From: Ceratobasidium sp. AG-K
Taxonomy: Eukaryota; Basidiomycota; Agaricomycetes; Cantharellales; Ceratobasidiaceae
Direction: 5' to 3'
Length of the DNA: 64,000 bases
Assembly (NCBI GenBank): GCA_037039685.1
Contig: JAWNGF010000001.1
Span: 3,720,001 to 3,784,000 of the forward strand
The position numbers and the translations under genes were made by a program. How positions within the stretch are numbered: the first letter of the stretch is position 1; every line of letters begins with the position of its first letter. Shown piece after piece: positions 14,470 through 26,414 of this stretch. Under the pieces are notes generated by a model, which saw nothing but the letters and a program-made list of their open reading frames with translations, had not been told where the DNA came from and ran no database searches.

Positions 14470-16304
14470 CTACTCTAAACAAACCACATGTTCAATTTCT
14501 CCACAGCCGAGACACCAAATCCCATCCCAGGCAGCTCCAACCTGCCCTGGCGCAACGCCATGTATAGGTTCGGAAAACAACATTTCGTACGACCCCGGGG
14601 TTTCATCACTAGGGATGCGTACAAGACACGAGTCAGCATAAGTTCAATGCAAATGCAACTCCAAAGGCAGATATATGCGCGGTGATCAATAAGATCAGGC
14701 GTGGTTGGTTTGATGTAGAGATGAAGCAATGCTCACGTTTTGCGTAGCTTGCCTAATATGGGGGTCATTCTGTGCCGTATCTGAATGAGCACTGTCATTC
14801 CGTCTGACGTAGAGGCGCTTTCTATGGCAAAGTATGATTAAAAGACCATGGTGACAAGTTGGCAAGTTACGTACTCTCCAAATGATGCACCTCTTTCTCG
14901 CTCTCCGAAATCCATTTCCATTCACGCAACCTGACGCCAGTAGACATCAATGCTGGATGGTCCCTAGACAACCAAGTTACTAGACCACTCTCACTAGCTT
15001 CCGAACCGCCCTACTCACACTCGATCAACAACAATTATTGCATTCTTGGTGCTATCCTTCCGGCATACGAACAGTTTATTTGGCTGCCCGGGGATACGTG
15101 CGTTTTGACCAATCGTGAGTGTCCAAAGGCCCTGGTGTGTCCCGACAGGTATAAGATGTGGATAGAGAAGTATGGGTCCAGGAGAGGGCGCTATGTAGTC
15201 GGCTGTTGGAATCAACATGGTTAATCCGTGTTAATGCGAGCATGATGGAATAGAGCGCACATAGGAACTGGTCAAATTTCCTACGTTCTCCGACAAAGCA
15301 TAAGCCCATGCTCTCTCCTCGCTCGGCTGTAGGGAGTCTCATGTCTCTGGCTAGTGACCGAAGGGTTGGTTTGGTCAAGTGACCAATGGGGAAAAGTGTC
15401 TGAGCATGTTAGGAGGTACTGAGTGAAACGAAGAGGTAGTTAGTCGGAGTGGAGTGAACTCACTCTAGCAAGTCGACTTTCTCCGACACTTGAGAGGTAA
15501 TATGTCTGATCTTTTTGTAAATCCGCCGCTCTAGTCAGACGAGGACGGGAGTCGTGGTAGCTTATTTGAGCGTAATGACCTGGAGAACTTCAGTGGAAAC
15601 CCTGGTGGGGGAAGACGAAATAATGATGGATCTTACCTGTTGCCAGATGGGTTCGGTCATCCGAGATGACATGATCAAAGAGGGCACCAAACTTGACTTC
15701 GCTAATCAAGCGAAGGTTAAATAAAATAAAACTGAGATGGGACAAAATAGCGCCGACCGATTGCAAAAAACGTCCGGATTTGGTGTCCGTCCATCCCTCC
15801 AGGCATCCAAAGCTGGGGTGAAAACCCGATTCCAATATTGTTTAGAAAAGTCCTCCTTTATGCCGAAGTACCCATCAGAATGGACGTACCATGGGAAGAT
15901 TATTGGACGTACCATCTTGCATGGAATATCAAGATGCTTACAAACCCTCCTCACGTCCTCCCAGTCCTTCTCCCACTCACAACCCACATCCGAGCCAGAC
16001 TCATCGCGCGTATCCCAGTTACGCATGAATATCGCGGAAAGGTCATATCCCTGCCGCAAAGAAAGTAGCTCAATATTATTCATTCCGTAAATAATTAAAA
16101 AGCTGGGTACTTTTCGGGTGCGTTCTTTGGCGAGTAATGCAGCGGTAACAGACGAATCGACCCCACCCGACATCGCAACCACCACTGAGCCAGGCCATAA
16201 TTGAGTAAATCCCGCGCAATATTGTATCTTTAGTCACCTCTGCTCCCTGGTGGGGGCGCACATGTCCCAAATGATCGACCGTGGCGCACAATGTGGCGAA
16301 GCAT
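14470..16304 (-). CDS. SLM3: Mitochondrial tRNA-specific 2-thiouridylase (MnmA/TRMU type)
   Basis: The enzyme adds the 2-thio group to U34 of mitochondrial Lys, Glu and Gln tRNAs. The start at 16304 gives an Arg-rich, acid-free presequence (MLRHIVRHGRSFGTC) typical of mitochondrial import. An intron then leads to VVVAMSGGVDSSVTAALLA, the PP-loop ATP-binding motif. Further family blocks are FMRNWDTRDESG, CEWEKDWEDV, TPNPDVFCNR (first catalytic Cys), EVKFGALFDH, ESMGLCFVGERRKFDQFL (second catalytic Cys), GTHQGLWTLTIGQNARI, HPALMSTGVRLREW and the end block IHGVAPGQVGAAWDGIWCLGCGEI, ending at 14470-14472. The set is complete, so the gene looks functional. It is divergent from CENP-C/Mif2 with only 95 bp between the start codons. 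Also called MTU1. Confidence 0.9.
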
Positions 16305-16334
16305 AAACTTCAGATTTGCAATGATGCAACCGGG

Positions 16335-16340
16335 CACGTG
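16335..16340. promoter_or_regulatory. CACGTG box 1 in the MTU1/MIF2 bidirectional promoter
   Basis: A palindromic CACGTG, 31 bp from the MTU1 start and 60 bp from the MIF2 start, within a 95-bp divergent spacer. Confidence 0.45.
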
Positions 16341-16357
16341 ACAGTAAACAACAGGAT

Positions 16358-16363
16358 CACGTG
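16358..16363. promoter_or_regulatory. CACGTG box 2 in the MTU1/MIF2 bidirectional promoter
   Basis: A second box in the form TCACGTGA, 17 bp after box 1 and 36 bp before the MIF2 ATG. Confidence 0.45.
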
Positions 16364-16399
16364 AAGCAGGCTTTCTCCATATTGACCACTACTGACCTC

Positions 16400-19115
16400 A
16401 TGAGCGACCGACGACGGAGCAGGAGCGACCTTCCCAAGGGCGCTCCAGCGTTTGTAGACGACGCAAACAGGGGAAGGTATGCAAAATATCTAAATAATTG
16501 TTCAATTGTTAATTAAGGGGCCACAGACGAACAGGAAAGCTAATCCCAACTGCTCCGCTCGATGAGGACGGCTTCGAGTCGATCGAGACACTGTTTGGGA
16601 GCCAGGCATACTCTGTGTCTGCTCCTAAGCAAAGACCTCGCAAACAGGCTGCCCTGACTCCGGTGGCAGAGAGAAGCTATGGTGACGATGATGGTTCGGA
16701 CATGGACATTACCGAGGGTAAACACCCTTGAGATATTTCTTTGTCAATTGCTCATGATATTCTAGTTCAGGATAACCAAATGGATGATATGGACGATTAC
16801 AGCCTTCCCGAAGCTCTTCGTAAGTTCTCCAGCTAATCGAACAACTTGACCTCTCACTCGGTCATAATAGCCGCCCCAGCTCCCCCACCCCGACGTCCTA
16901 TTCCTCGCCGGTCCTCACCTGGAATAGACCATGTTCCATCTCCCCGAGGGCCGCAATACTACTCTCAGACATCCTCGCAATCCACCAGGAGGGCCAAGGC
17001 ACCTCTCAATTCGGCTATCCATCGCTCCCACTCCTCCCAACGCAGTTCCTCCCCCATCGAGCCTGAACCTGAAATCACGTCGTCACGAAAGTCGCTTGCG
17101 AGACGATCAACGATGGGTGGGAACCATAGTGTTGACATGGAGGTGGACGAGGAGAGCTACCAAGCACCGGAACCAGGCCCAGACCAGGAAGAACTGGATG
17201 TTGGATCCCCGCCTCGCCCTCTCGCATCGCCCTCACCTATTCCCTCTCCGCCTAGGTCGAAACGTAAACCCCGAGACGTCACACCGCCACCACCGGTCGA
17301 CGATGATATGGAAGACGACATTGCGGCCGGGTTGGCTGATGTTGATGGTGCGCCTCCCAACTCGGACTCGGAGCCTGAGGAGCCCCTGCCGGGACCCAAG
17401 GACAAGAAGGGGAAAGGAAAGGAGGTGGAAATGGCCAGGGACAAGGGGGAAGGAAAGGAAACGGCCCCTGCCAAACGAACCCGACCCGACGAGGAAGAAG
17501 AGCCTTCGAAATCTCCCAAGAAACCTCGCGCCAAATCCAAAAAGGAGAATGTTGGAGCAAAGGCAATGGTCCAGGCAGTTGGTAGCAAGCGAAAGAAGCG
17601 GGACTTCAATGGTACGTCTTGCCTTTAATTCCGAGGCTCTCAATTCCTGGTCTCACGCATAATACAGCTTCCACTCCGCCTAATGTACGGCGCTCTCAAC
17701 GAGAAAGGTTCTCCCCTCTTGAATGGTGGCGTGGCGAAAAGTTTGTGTATGGCCGCTCGCCAGATCCTGAGGAAGGCCCTCTACTTGTTCCCCTTATCCG
17801 AGCGATTGAGCGGCCCCCCAAACCGCCCCCAGTGGCACTCAGCAAGAAAAAAGGTGGCAGGCGAACGGTCAAGATCAAGAAGGAAGAAGTTGACGAGATG
17901 CCGAGGCTGGATGGAGACGGTGTCTTTGGTGCGCCGCGGACAGCAGAAGACGGGATGGATGAGGAGACGGAAGAGTTGGGTGTTGTGTTAGATTACGCAA
18001 CAGGACGAGAGGTTGAACGACGTGAGTCCCCACCCCCCTCCATTGTCATATCCGTTTCTAGCGCCATAGCACATGAGCCTCTTCGTTGCCACTAACAATG
18101 AGATAACAGGAATTGCGTTCCCTGGTGCCCGGGTCGAGTTTACACCTACAGAAGGCCCGTTCCACTTCCAAAAGATATTCGGCGACAGCGACTTTTTTGC
18201 AGCCGGAGTGATGAAGATTCCCGTTGGAGGAAGAAAGCCCAACAAGCCATCCAAGGAGAATACATTCGTACGTCTCCTACAGTTTCTGATGAGGTGGTCG
18301 AGTAATAAATGCGTATCAGGTTTTTTACTGTGTATCGGGTGCCGTTGAAGTCAAGGTTCACAAGAGCACGTTTGTGATTGCACCTGGTGGGATGTTTTTG
18401 GCTCCGCGAGGTGAGTTACTAGTCTCTTCGCTGGGGCTCTTTTCGTTTCTCTTTTCTTTTTACCTCTGTTTCCTGTGTTCCTCTGCACGGAGTATTTCTT
18501 GCCCCTCTTGGACATCTACATGATTCGATAATCATCCCTTCCCACGTGGCTCGGCAATCGGTACTTCCCATATGGCCGACTGATCCGTTGCGCCCATCCC
18601 ACTGATCCGCCACGCCATTCACGCGTGTGCTCAAAATGGTGGTGAGCCTCGAGGAGATGTCAAGGGCCCACCCTTGCACGTTGCGGATGGGCTGGTAGTT
18701 GGACGTTGACCGGCGGCAATCGGTCCAGGCTTGTGGGGTGCTCGAGACCGTCTCAGCTCTGCATAGACCAGTCGATTTGCTCCGTCCCGTCCCGCCGTCG
18801 GCTTACCCCAGCATATCGGCAACTCAAGTGCCTCCTCCTTTTCCAACTCGCCTCATCTATTCTGAAACGTACCTTCGCTACCCTTCCTATTTGGCTGCTC
18901 TTCCCATTTGTTTCATAGCGTGACACGGAGCTGAATTTTCCCACACAGGCAACTCTTACACGATCGCCAACATCTCACAACGAGACGCCTACATATTTTT
19001 CGCCCAATCGCGTAAAGTCCTCGACGATTCAGAGGAGCCGCCCCCACTGCCTCAACCAAGAGAGAGTTTGGGAGGATCCAAGCCAAAGGCTAAGGTAGTG
19101 CAGAAGAAGAGCTAG
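16400..19115 (+). CDS. MIF2: Inner-kinetochore protein CENP-C / Mif2
   Basis: It binds CENP-A nucleosomes and bridges them to the outer kinetochore. The start at 16400 gives MSDRRRSRSDLPKGAPAFVDD, followed by an acidic, Pro/Ser-rich, probably disordered region (16.55-17.6 kb) with Lys-rich patches. The CENP-C signature is clear at about 17.69-17.76 kb: RRSQRERFSPLEWWRGEKFV. The C-terminal cupin dimerisation domain follows (GPFHFQKIF.., VFYCVSGAVEVKVHKSTFVI, GMFLAPRGNSYTIANISQRD), then a short Lys-rich tail ending at 19115. Most introns are about 50 bp, but the one inside the cupin (18411-18948) is 538 bp. No break was seen. Confidence 0.92.
18411..18948 (+). other. Unusually long intron in MIF2
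   Basis: GTGAGT donor and CACACAG acceptor bound a 538-bp intron, about ten times the local norm. The splice restores APRGNSYTI in the cupin fold. The donor side is T-rich; no inverted repeat or gene was recognised inside. Confidence 0.75.
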
Positions 19116-19792
19116 CTTGGGGTGCGTGTGATGTCGGTTTTGGGGTGTGGGGTGGAATGGTTAGAGCTGGGGAAAAGGTGTAGTGGGTGTATGCGCGCTT
19201 GGTAAAGGCGTGCTACCTTCGAGTGGCCTTACTCCACTGGTATCGTCCTTGGCTTGGGGTCGTAGTGAGGCTTGTCTCGATGCTTTGGAGCAGTTGGGAA
19301 TAGGGGCGAACGTAAGATTATTCGAGGCATGATTTCGTAGCTCGTCCCTAGACCAGCTCGCCTGTAGTTGTACGGTAGATTTCTGAATTTGGTCCTCTGT
19401 TGGCTCTGATTATTATTCGAGTATTGATAGTTTGGATTGTTCGTGACGAATACAACCTTTAACTGGATTATTGTATCGAGTGCCTTGAGCACAGCATTAA
19501 GGTTTCCCAGAAGGTTTGATGTGATGGTGAATCGAAGGCGGAGCAACCTGATCTGGCCGAGAAGTCAGGCAGTTGCATTCGCATTTTCTACCCAGATAAA
19601 GGCTCAGAGAAATAGTGAAACCTGCCCATTCGGCTATTTAAAACTGTTATCACACAATACATACAAGTTGTAACTTAGATACCAAGAATACATATCCAAC
19701 CATAGTTCGAATACTCCGTTTTCCACTGGACCCAACGCTGGCACGTTTATTCGGCAAGAAGTCAAACTGTCACCCCTATTCCTCAAACCTCA
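19116..19792. other. Intergenic, nothing recognised
   Basis: It lies between the convergent MIF2 and T copy B ends. No gene or repeat recognised. Confidence 0.4.
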
Positions 19793-20572
19793 TTATGGCA
19801 GAGGCAAGAGAGACAAGAGTGGAAGCAAGCATATCGACGTGACACATGACATGACGATCGCAATCGCTCTGGTTTCCATAATCCACACATAGGTTAGCAT
19901 TTGGCCGATCACGCATAGGTAGCCGAGCAAAATCATAATAAACCCTGCAAATTGGACCTGTGTGAGAGTGAGACCTCCGGAATTGCCATAACAAACGTAC
20001 AATGCCACATCACGGGCCGCCATGTCTTGCGCGCACCGTAATGATCGAGGAGCTTGCCAGTGTCCTGTTGTACCACCATATCTTCCTGGGGGCCGAGCCA
20101 AGACGCCCGCTGAGATGCACGTACGTGAACCTCACCGAGTTCGTCCGTCAGCAAGAGCGAGCTGAATGTTGCACTAAGACTGAAGAAAAACGCCAAGTAG
20201 GTAAAGACCATCAACGCATCGCCGCCCGCACTGTTACGGTTGAGGCGTTCGGTCGAAAGTGTGTTGAAATAGAACAGTAGTATACTTTCGATTACCGTAA
20301 ATAGTGCGGCCTTTTGGATATATTAGAGTTGAACATATTCATGATAGGAAATCCACGCACGATGATCGAAGAGCTTTGGAACGTTGCTTGCCAACCCGCT
20401 TGGATAGATTTGATCGTTGAAGGTAAATCGTCTATTGGACAAATGTCAACGCGGGGATATGGGTTGGTTGGATAGTAGCTAACGCACAAGATACCCTAGT
20501 CTTAGGATACCGGGCGCGTGCTATGTGGGTTGAATCACTGTTATCAAGCGTGTGTGCGCTGTAGGAAGCCAT
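19793..20572 (-). CDS. T-family multi-span membrane protein, copy B
   Basis: A paralogue of the proteins at 10660-11415 and 33959-34762. Family blocks on the minus strand are DLPSTIKSIQAGWQATFQSSS, a hydrophobic span MVFTYLAFFFSLSATFSSLLL, TDELGE, a polar loop ending in VMWH, an intron whose splice gives WHWF, and the spans MILLGYLCVIGQMLTYVW and AIVMSCVTSICLLPLLSLLPLP ending at 19793. The ATG at 20572 is a candidate start, but its exon does not join the core in frame with any clear splice pair. So the N-terminus is unresolved, or the copy is damaged there. Unlike copies A and C, no H-type gene was found upstream. Confidence 0.5.
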
Positions 20573-22167
20573 AGTGAAGTGTTAGAGACGGGGAAGAGAT
20601 GGCCGGGTGATGCGATTTAAATGAGGCTAGGTCTTGCTATTTTCTTCCACTTATATAGATTAACCCCTTAAAATACTTGACACTCATCCCTGGATCTAAA
20701 CATGAGGCAACCGCGTGTGTGCAGCACGTAGAAACGGCCTTGAAGGATACCATAAGTATTTCCAAATTGGAGGGACCTGCTTACATATACGACCCCAAAC
20801 AATACGCTCACGAGGATCAGATAAAGTCAAGCTGAACTCGTGGCGATGATTTGAAGCAAAACAGCCTTCATCGCACGCGTTCATCCGCCTACGAAATTCG
20901 CATCCTGGACACGCAACTCCAAGACAACTCAAAGGCCGTTTTTGTAAAAAAAAATGTTGCTATGTTCATGAATGCCGCCATCTCGCGATCGACTCGGAGC
21001 CGCCCGAGCCTCTCACCGTGCGGGTGTTGTACACTGCCACGAAAATTGATTTGTACCACGTGACCAAAAATCGCGTATCACTCCAGGCCGGCTGAACTAC
21101 AAGGACTCGGGGCACGAAAATAATCCTATAGATACACACTTAGTACGCAATGAGAATCAAGAAAATAATAGTTGGATCAATTGGGGAAATGCAGAGATAT
21201 AGCCAAACAAAGTTGGAGGCCGTGTGCAACATTTTTCTTCTCAGGGGCAGCAAGGTGAAAGTCAAAAAAGCTACTGGGATGAAACTGAACCCAAAATCAT
21301 AATGCAATAGCATATGAGTGTGGTAAAATAGGAGACCGCGACTATGCAATTAGTGGGAGCAAGTATGAGGTCTTAGAGACTGTGTGAGTCCAGGAAGGCT
21401 GAACCATTATTGAGGCCCGCAAAGACCCTGTACTAATGTGTCATTCCCGCTTTCCAGGTATTTGGCGTAGTATTAACAGCTCAGAGTCTTACGATGCAGT
21501 GATGCGCTCATTTGGCGCTCTGTTTCAGCTGGACTAGGTGAATATTTACTTTTTGACAAAACAGGCTGAAATTAAATGCGCATTTGTGCACCAGCGAAGG
21601 CAGCGATTCCCACGAAAGCTGGTACATAAACGCGTTCTTGGTATGCAAAACTGCAGCTAAACGCCAAGCAGCAGCTAACGTTATAACATATTTATAGCTA
21701 CGGAAGCTATTAAATTTGTGGTGGGCTCGGGAAACGCCTCGCAGCATATAGCTGGTCTGAAGCGGTGTACGGGCTCCTCAGGCTGGAGCGCTCGAGAGCA
21801 TATACGCCCCAGATCATCTGCGTACTTCCCTGCCATTATGGGGTCTGGAAATTGCACGGAAGGAAAATTGCCTTCTCCGGACCCTCATTAACTAGTAGAT
21901 TTTGTTAGTCCCTAGATTTGGTCGATCTTAAATTGAACTGTGGGGACACGGGAATATCTTTCGTATACCTATGTACAAGCCCAGCAGCACCGCCTGTGCA
22001 GTAACCAGAGTGACAATGATTTTCAGCATTTGCTCACCAGTTGGTTTGGCCTGCTAACCACGTACTCATTAAATTTAATACTATTGGAATTTGTAGTAAA
22101 TCAAAAGTTGTTGACGCGAAATGGGGATCACAAACGCCAAATCACTTGGCCTCCGCACCATTCAGCC
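20573..22167. other. Gene-poor stretch, nothing recognised
   Basis: About 1.6 kb with only short open frames of no recognisable family. One CACGTG occurs at about 21057. No H-gene remnant was found upstream of T copy B. Confidence 0.35.
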
Positions 22168-24170
22168 TTATTTCCCCCTACCCCACAATTTACTGAAGAT
22201 GGATTTGGATTTATTTTTTTCAGGTTTCTCACTATTTTGCGCAGATAGGTCCTTAAGCAACGTCCGCGCGGTCTGAGATCCTCCGGCGAATCCGCTTGTT
22301 GAGCCCGCCGGTGTGCCAGACACTGACGGGTCCGCCATCGTAAAAGCTGCAGACATGCTTGATGGAGCTGCGTTAGAGATCTGCCTCGGATTCGGAACTG
22401 GTCTAGGATTCGTTGGGGCTCTTGAAGGTGCCGGCTGCGACGCTGGAGGCGTGGCCGGCAGGATAGCGATTGCCCCTGAGATTAGTCTTGATCTCGGAGG
22501 CGGGCGGGCGGGAGCTTCTAGCATGGTAGTTGGGTGGTTTGGGATATCTGGTGGGATTTGGACAGCCATAGTGGAAGGGATTGGTAGCAGAGGGAACTAC
22601 CATCTGGGCTTGAGTATGGTTTAGGCCTAGAATCCTGATTTAATGGCGTACCTGCAGTAGCCACTTGTAGATTGGTTCACTAGTACGAGAGTGGTCAACT
22701 TCTTTATTTTCGGATCTCGTGATCATCTCCTGGTGAAGGTGGTGCAATACTCCGGGCCAGCTGCTGTGCGTGAAATGATCTATAGTCACGGCTTTCCTTT
22801 CCATCTTCCGGTCAACCTTGTAGACCCTATACATTTGTGCCGCAGGTTCAGGCCGTCCTTCGATATGCTTCCGGAAGATTTCTTGACTGTGATATAGCTT
22901 TCCATCGATGCCTATAATCTCAAGGTGATCAGGGGTGGATTCAACCTCCGGGTGCCAAACTTTTACCTTTCATCAGCATCGTCGGATCGTCTAAATGAGC
23001 TCTCAAAAGGGAGTAAGTTCGCGCCCAAGTGGGGCCTTCCATTAGCACTTGTACCCGAGGGTTTCGGTCAACCAGAACGTGAACCTTGCGCTTCGGTTCC
23101 TTCGATGGAGCTGTGAGATATGCTTGAAGTTCAGCCTCTGAGATGGCTTCGTGCCAGCTGAATTGTCCGGTTGTGCTTTGAGGGATGCGCAACCCAGAGA
23201 TGGATCGGCAGTCGTGCTTGAAGTTGGTGTAGAACGAAGCATTGTCCAACGGTCCGATTCGATACTTAGGGTCGGCTCTGTTAAACTTAAAAATGACTTC
23301 TTCGACGGTACTACTTCTGCATAGCTTGTCTTGGATGGTTAGTTCGAAGCGAGCGTATCGCGTTTGCATAACAATCGTAGGAATATGGATCAAATACGAA
23401 CGGTTTGCCGTTCATCCCTAACCTAAGCCCACAGGTTCCAATAGACTAATCAAAATCACTCACGTTCAAGGTCTACCATCCTACCACCCCTTCCATCATG
23501 GACACAAAATATGACGTGAACCTTCTTCGTATCCTTTTTTGGCCCCGGCTAACGGATAATAGGGATATCGATAGATTGGTGCCACTTGGAGATGATAATC
23601 CCGGACAATCGAACCTTTTTTATCTGTTCCAGGTTAAAAATATGCTTGGCACGGTCTTGGTCTTTGCCATGTGCCTCGTCTAGCATGTCCAGTGGCCGCA
23701 GGAACTTGCTTTTCAAGTCGTCATACCCAATATCAAACGTCCTTATGAAGGTAAGTAGTGGTTATTCTTCGTGTATGCAAACGGGCACGGGCTATTCAAT
23801 ACCTTGTATAGTCGAGGTAGTCCTGAAGCGCTTTCTTCGCCTTCTTCAGTGCTTCCTCTCCTCGCTCAAGGTGCTTTTGACTGGTACCGTCGCGAACTAC
23901 GTTGAGGGCGTCATTCGAGGCAAGCAGGAAGCTAAAACTTGAGAATCAGTTACACAGTACTAACGCAACGAAACGCTACTCAGCGTAGTACTTCTCAAGC
24001 AATATACATTCAAGATGGAATGATGTGTCAGTTCGGTCGTGATTGAACTTCATTGAGAAGTGTCGGGATAGTTGGATGAGGGTTGTACACTGATGTCGAA
24101 AATGTTTAATATAAGCACTGCTTTTCATCATGTTTCGCCAGGCAGCCTGTACTGTGTCGTTTATACCCAT
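22168..24170 (-). CDS. Unknown helical protein with Pro-rich, basic C-terminal tail
   Basis: I do not recognise the family. Seven exons can be chained in phase to a protein of about 520 residues: MGINDTVQ.. (exon 1 ending about 23.98 kb), a Lys/Glu-rich helical exon (EEALKKAKKALQDYLDYTR), FDIGYDDLKSKFLRPLDMLDEA, a short basic exon, a 90-residue exon with KFNRADPKYRIGPLDNASFY, VKVWHPEVES..LEIIGIDG, and a Pro/Ala/Ser-rich exon ending KSKSIFSKLWGRGK at 22168. The N-terminus MGINDT fits the Met-Gly-x-x-x-Ser/Thr N-myristoylation pattern. With a helical N-terminal third and a basic amphipathic tail, a membrane-associated role is possible but is inference. The splice before the 90-residue exon (AAG acceptor) is the weakest. 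Confidence 0.5.
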
Positions 24171-24968
24171 ATCCGTGGTATATTGGGGAACTTAGAGAAA
24201 GAAACTGGGCCGTAGACCTGGTAGTTAGTGATGGTGGTGGCCAACCCTAGCGGTCAAGTCACGACTCTTGAGGTAAATTCACGCAACAAGCGCCCATCAT
24301 GCCCTTGCCCCGTCAGTGCCCGAACCCCTCCACGACCTTGAGAATGAACTCCGGAATGGACCGGTACCCTGATCCACCCACTTCACCAGTACAGTAGACT
24401 TCCGCTTGATGCTCGTGGACAGGCTCCCGTTTCCCTAGACACAACCCGCGGATCCCTATGGGTTGCCTAGCGGGGCCAGCGTTAAGCGAGCGCGCATTAA
24501 GTGTGAGTCTACTGTACTTTCTTCGCTTAGCTATATCGGCGCCCACGGCAGTCTCGAATCTGTACCTTTTTTGTCATGCTGAAAATACGGCGTCACTATT
24601 GATATAAATTTGGGATAGATTGGTCAAGAATAGAGCGCATTCGTCTTGAGTTGAGGTGCCGACCAACGAACTTGATGTAGTCCATCACAAAGCGAGTCCG
24701 CCGGCTCGGCTTCAATAACGCCCGAAATATTTTCGGTCCCAGCTCAAATGACTGTGTCCAGATCAGTCGCCTCATATCCTAACAAGCGTCGCACCAGAGA
24801 CCACATTGGATAAGATATGACGTTATTTGTAAAAAGATTTGATAGCTGGTACGAAGAAATGAGCACTGTATGAGAAAACAAAGCGCAAATTGGGACCCTT
24901 CTTGCTACCTACACCCTAGGTCTCATTATAGCGTTTGCTAGCTATTAAATTGTTTGTCACAGTTAATT
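24171..24968. other. Intergenic, nothing recognised
   Basis: About 800 bp upstream of the unknown helical gene and downstream of TAP42. A 77-codon minus-strand frame (24313-24546) has no recognisable content. Confidence 0.35.
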
Positions 24969-26296
24969 TTAACCTCTGTTCATAGTGTTTCCAGCCCCTT
25001 TCGGGTTCGCGTCCGTATATGCGGCCCATTCTTCGTCCTTTCGCCTCTTTTCCTCGGATTTCTCCTCTCCAAACCGGGTGCCATCTTGTTCGGCATCGAT
25101 GGCAAGCTGTTCCGAGGATGTGGGCGCCTCTTCTGAAGCTTTCCTAAAACGTGCTAAAGGTCAAGTCAAAACTACTGAAAGAGAATGACGAGACATGCCC
25201 TCCTCCCCGAATAATATTTCCCCTCCTGTCCTCCTCTGCCAGGTATTCATCGATTGTCATGGTCGGAAGCCTGTAATCTGGCCGGAACACCTCTTGCTGC
25301 AACCTGGTCCTTTCCGAAACATTGCTAGGAAGAATCGTAAACGGCCTAAGCGGGCGGCCTTGAGTGTCCATCAACGGGCCCTTGCCATCAGGTCCGGCCC
25401 TGGGAGCCATGTCTAGACGCCAGGTATCATCCCGCGGTTCGGTTGACTGAGCCGGTCCACTCGGCGGCGGCGGAATGTTTCGCAGAATTTGGGCTTCATC
25501 TGCAATTTGGTTGAGCAACGCCTGAGCTTGGGTGTAGAGAAGTCGGAGAAGTACGAGGCTTAGTTCGCGGCGGGTTTCGTCGTCCATATCAAGGTCATCG
25601 TCTGCGGTATTGACACTTCCGCGTGGGATGGTTCGGGGGCAAGAAGCATTCGGATCGAGTCATAGTTATTAGCTGGTTCGTCGACATTTGATGCCAGGGT
25701 TCGAGCACGAAGAGTCTAGCAAGAGGACACTGAGCGCTGAGGACTGACTAGCTTCCATTGACATACCTGAAGTTGTGACTTGAGCCTTTTCTCGGTTTGG
25801 TACTGCTGTATCTTGGCTTCACGACGTTGGGCGGGGTTGTTTAGCATCTGGGCCGTCCGCTTTGTGGTCTGAGCGGTAGCTTCGTCAATGATGTCATAGT
25901 CGGCTAAGTAGGTCAAAAAGCTTTGTAGCCCAGTCTGAAATATAATTCCAAGTCAGAGGTGCATTCTGGATCCCGCACTATCGAACCAAACACCTCGGCT
26001 TGTCCTAGGATCTCTTTTCGTAGAGCGGGATCGGTCGAAGGCAAGGCAAGCAGAAGTTCCGCAGTAGCAAACGGTACAGTAAGGTACACCAGTTGTTTCG
26101 TCGATACGTCCTCTAGAGTTTCGTTCGGGCTGAAAAGCTGTAGGGTTTTGATTGCCCGTGCGGATTGGCGGAGATCAGTCAGCGCTTCGCCGGAAATCGA
26201 CTCGTACTCGGGCGAAAGTGCAGAATGCCCCGATAGGCTGGACGCAGAAGATAAGGCTCGGCTGTATCTAGACGAAAGGGAGAGTTCTTCAGACAT
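24969..26296 (-). CDS. TAP42: TAP42/alpha4-type PP2A regulatory protein
   Basis: It binds catalytic subunits of PP2A-type phosphatases downstream of TOR. The start at 26296 gives MSEELSLSSRYSRALSSASS. Family blocks follow: LFSPNETLEDVSTKQLVYLTVPFATAELL, TGLQSFLTYLADYDIIDEATA (after an intron), RREAKIQQYQTEKRLKSQL, DDETRRELSLVLLRLLYTQAQ, RPFTILPSNVSERTRLQQEVFRP, LPTMTIDEYLAEEDRRG and the conserved end GAGNTMNRG at 24969. The last intron (25144-25198) must start with GC (GCATGT) to keep the frame. It is divergent from UPF1, with 118 bp between the ATGs. Confidence 0.9.
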
Positions 26297-26414
26297 GCAG
26301 TGGCTGGTCCGCAAGGCGTCAACGTGGGATATCGTGGTCGAGGTGAGGCGCCGGTCTTGATTAGGTCAGCAATGTAATGGAAATCGGACTTCGTCTGGCC
26401 CTCTCCACCACCGA
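26297..26414. promoter_or_regulatory. Bidirectional promoter TAP42 / UPF1
   Basis: Only 118 bp separate the TAP42 ATG (minus) and the UPF1 ATG (plus), so the two genes share a promoter region. No CACGTG box is present here, unlike at MTU1/MIF2. Confidence 0.6.

Noticed and set aside
17157..17643. Minus-strand open frames of 136-150 codons opposite MIF2
   Set aside because: Ser/Pro/Gly-rich antisense shadows of the low-complexity MIF2 region.
24313..24546. 77-codon minus-strand frame between the helical gene and TAP42
   Set aside because: No family, no splice partners and random-looking composition; not enough to call a gene.
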